NCBI GenBank assembly: GCA_015522765.1
Contig: WALR01000042.1
Coordinates: 1 to 7,035 of the forward strand
Direction: 5' to 3'
DNA length: 7,035 nt
Source: Candidatus Woesearchaeota archaeon
GTDB taxonomy: Archaea > Nanobdellota > Nanobdellia > Woesearchaeales > WALR01
Shown: in pieces, positions 6,448 to 7,035 of the stretch
Numbering within the stretch: position 1 is the stretch's first letter
Layout: the number at the start of each line of letters is the position of its first letter
The notes under the pieces: model-generated
What the model was told of the DNA's origin: nothing
Seen by the model: only the letters and a program-made list of their open reading frames with translations
The model's database searches: none
Position numbers and translations under genes: made by a program

Positions 6448-6825
6448 CTACAGTAAATAGTAAAACCCCATAAGAAGGGCGGCTGAGACAAGCCCTACTT
6501 TAAGGGCGTAGCCTAAGTCATGCTTGCTAGGAGGACTTACAGCCTTCTCCCTGTAATCGCGGTATAATTTATTGGTCCTCCCGCCAAGCCCTTCATCCTC
6601 ACCCATCACCCTTTTGAGAAGCATAGTTGGATGCTCCCTTAAATTGTATAATCGTGCCAATTCCTGCTGGGCGCGCTCTCCGGGCTCATTCTTTAGAAGA
6701 CTATCCACATACTGCTTAAACAGCCATGCATTACCCTGGAGGGGGCTCTCGGGGCTGGAAAACTGGTTGTAGAACGAGAAGAGCTCCTCATTGGATGGTT
6801 GTCCTGTCTCCTTTGCGCCTGCCAT
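6448..6825 (-). CDS. Hypothetical tail-anchored protein (125 aa)
   Basis: No family is recognised. Residues 1-102 are soluble and mostly helical in character, with charged stretches (EPGERAQQELARLYNLREH around 47-65 and EDEGLGGRTNKLYRDYREK around 76-94). A single hydrophobic helix at 104-125 (LGYALKVGLVSAALLMGFYY) ends the chain. The protein is therefore probably held in the membrane by its C-terminus, with the main domain in the cytoplasm. ATG 6825 is chosen over the in-frame TTG at 6858 because a TATA-like box at 6873-6880 predicts a transcript start near 6850, downstream of the TTG. GTGG lies a few bases before the ATG. It is the first gene of the presumed three-gene operon, so it may tether or regulate the two small membrane proteins encoded after it. 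That link is inference. Confidence 0.7.
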   Translation of the reverse strand: MAGAKETGQPSNEELFSFYNQFSSPESPLQGNAWLFKQYVDSLLKNEPGERAQQELARLYNLREHPTMLLKRVMGEDEGLGGRTNKLYRDYREKAVSPPSKHDLGYALKVGLVSAALLMGFYYLL

Positions 6826-6872
6826 AAAACCACTTTTTAAATTGGATATTACAGCCAATGGATGGTTAATTA

Positions 6873-6880
6873 GTATTTAA
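6873..6880 (-). promoter_or_regulatory. Putative TATA box of the three-gene membrane-protein operon
   Basis: Read on the minus strand this is TTAAATAC, preceded by a purine-rich stretch (AGAAAGAG) that could serve as a transcription factor B element. It predicts a transcript start near 6850, giving a leader of about 25 nt before the ATG at 6825. Confidence 0.3.
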
Positions 6881-6949
6881 CTCTTTCTAAAACAGCATCA
6901 GAGGAGTAAATCAAAGTTAAAAGAAAGGAAACAGTATAAGAAATACTTT

Positions 6950-7033
6950 TTATTGCTTCATTAAATAATCAACAGCCGCATCTTGGGTATCATGTACTCG
7001 CAGAAAGTCTTTGATACTATAATGGCGGGTTGG
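6950..7033 (-). CDS. Possible C-terminal end of a gene entering from the right edge
   Basis: The minus strand is open from the edge for 27 codons, ending in TAA at 6952-6950. The visible end reads KDFLRVHDTQDAAVDYLMKQ, a charged, helix-like composition that looks plausible as protein. The T-rich stretches after it on the minus strand (TTTCCTTTCTTTT near 6931-6918) would suit an archaeal terminator. The piece is too short to be sure, and its codons (CGA, CGC, CAA, CAT) are less common in the neighbouring genes. A plus-strand start at 6992 competes for the same bases. The interval 6859-6949 otherwise holds only the operon promoter and AT-rich sequence. Confidence 0.3.
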   Translation of the reverse strand, partial: PTRHYSIKDFLRVHDTQDAAVDYLMKQ

Positions 7034-7035
7034 AA

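Noticed and set aside
6841..6860. Inverted repeat ATTGG / CCAAT upstream of the tail-anchored protein gene
   Set aside because: Five-base arms with a 9-nt spacer are common by chance, and it does not coincide with the predicted TATA box.
1..7035. CRISPR array, tRNA or rRNA gene, transposase or insertion sequence
   Set aside because: No regularly spaced direct repeats, cloverleaf-like sequence, conserved rRNA segments, transposase motifs or terminal inverted repeats with target duplications were seen.

Overview
The window looks like a piece of an archaeal chromosome, probably from a small-genome or uncultured lineage, though the species cannot be fixed from sequence alone. The case for Archaea is the prolyl-tRNA synthetase, which is the archaeal/eukaryotic type with a C-terminal four-cysteine domain and no bacterial editing insertion. 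AT-rich TATA-like boxes also lie about 25-27 nt upstream of several start codons, which is the geometry of leaderless archaeal transcripts.

Left part (2-3268, plus strand). A P-type cation-transporting ATPase runs in from beyond the left edge. Its ion-binding residues place it close to the Na+,K+-ATPase (P2C) group rather than the Ca2+ (P2A) group. It is followed after 45 nt by an unrecognised 171-residue multi-spanning membrane protein, which has its own TATA-like element. Its stop codon overlaps that of the next gene tail to tail.

Middle part (3265-5756, minus strand). An unrecognised 292-residue membrane-associated protein has an acidic N-terminus and a Lys-rich, then Tyr/Pro-rich tail. 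Its promoter is flanked by a perfect 10-bp inverted repeat. Upstream of it lies proS, complete at 494 residues.

Right part (5813-6825, minus strand). A compact cluster of three small, unrecognised membrane-protein genes reads in this order: a tail-anchored protein (125 aa), a three-helix protein (111 aa), and an 89-aa protein that appears to be an internal duplication of a two-helix hairpin. The genes are spaced 8 and 21 nt apart and probably form an operon. A short hairpin and T-run separate this operon from proS. The right edge (6950-7035) may hold the last codons of another minus-strand gene, but a plus-strand start is also possible there.

Apart from proS, every gene is membrane-linked. 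Only proS and the ATPase can be assigned a function. No RNA gene, CRISPR array, insertion sequence or known defence module was seen.
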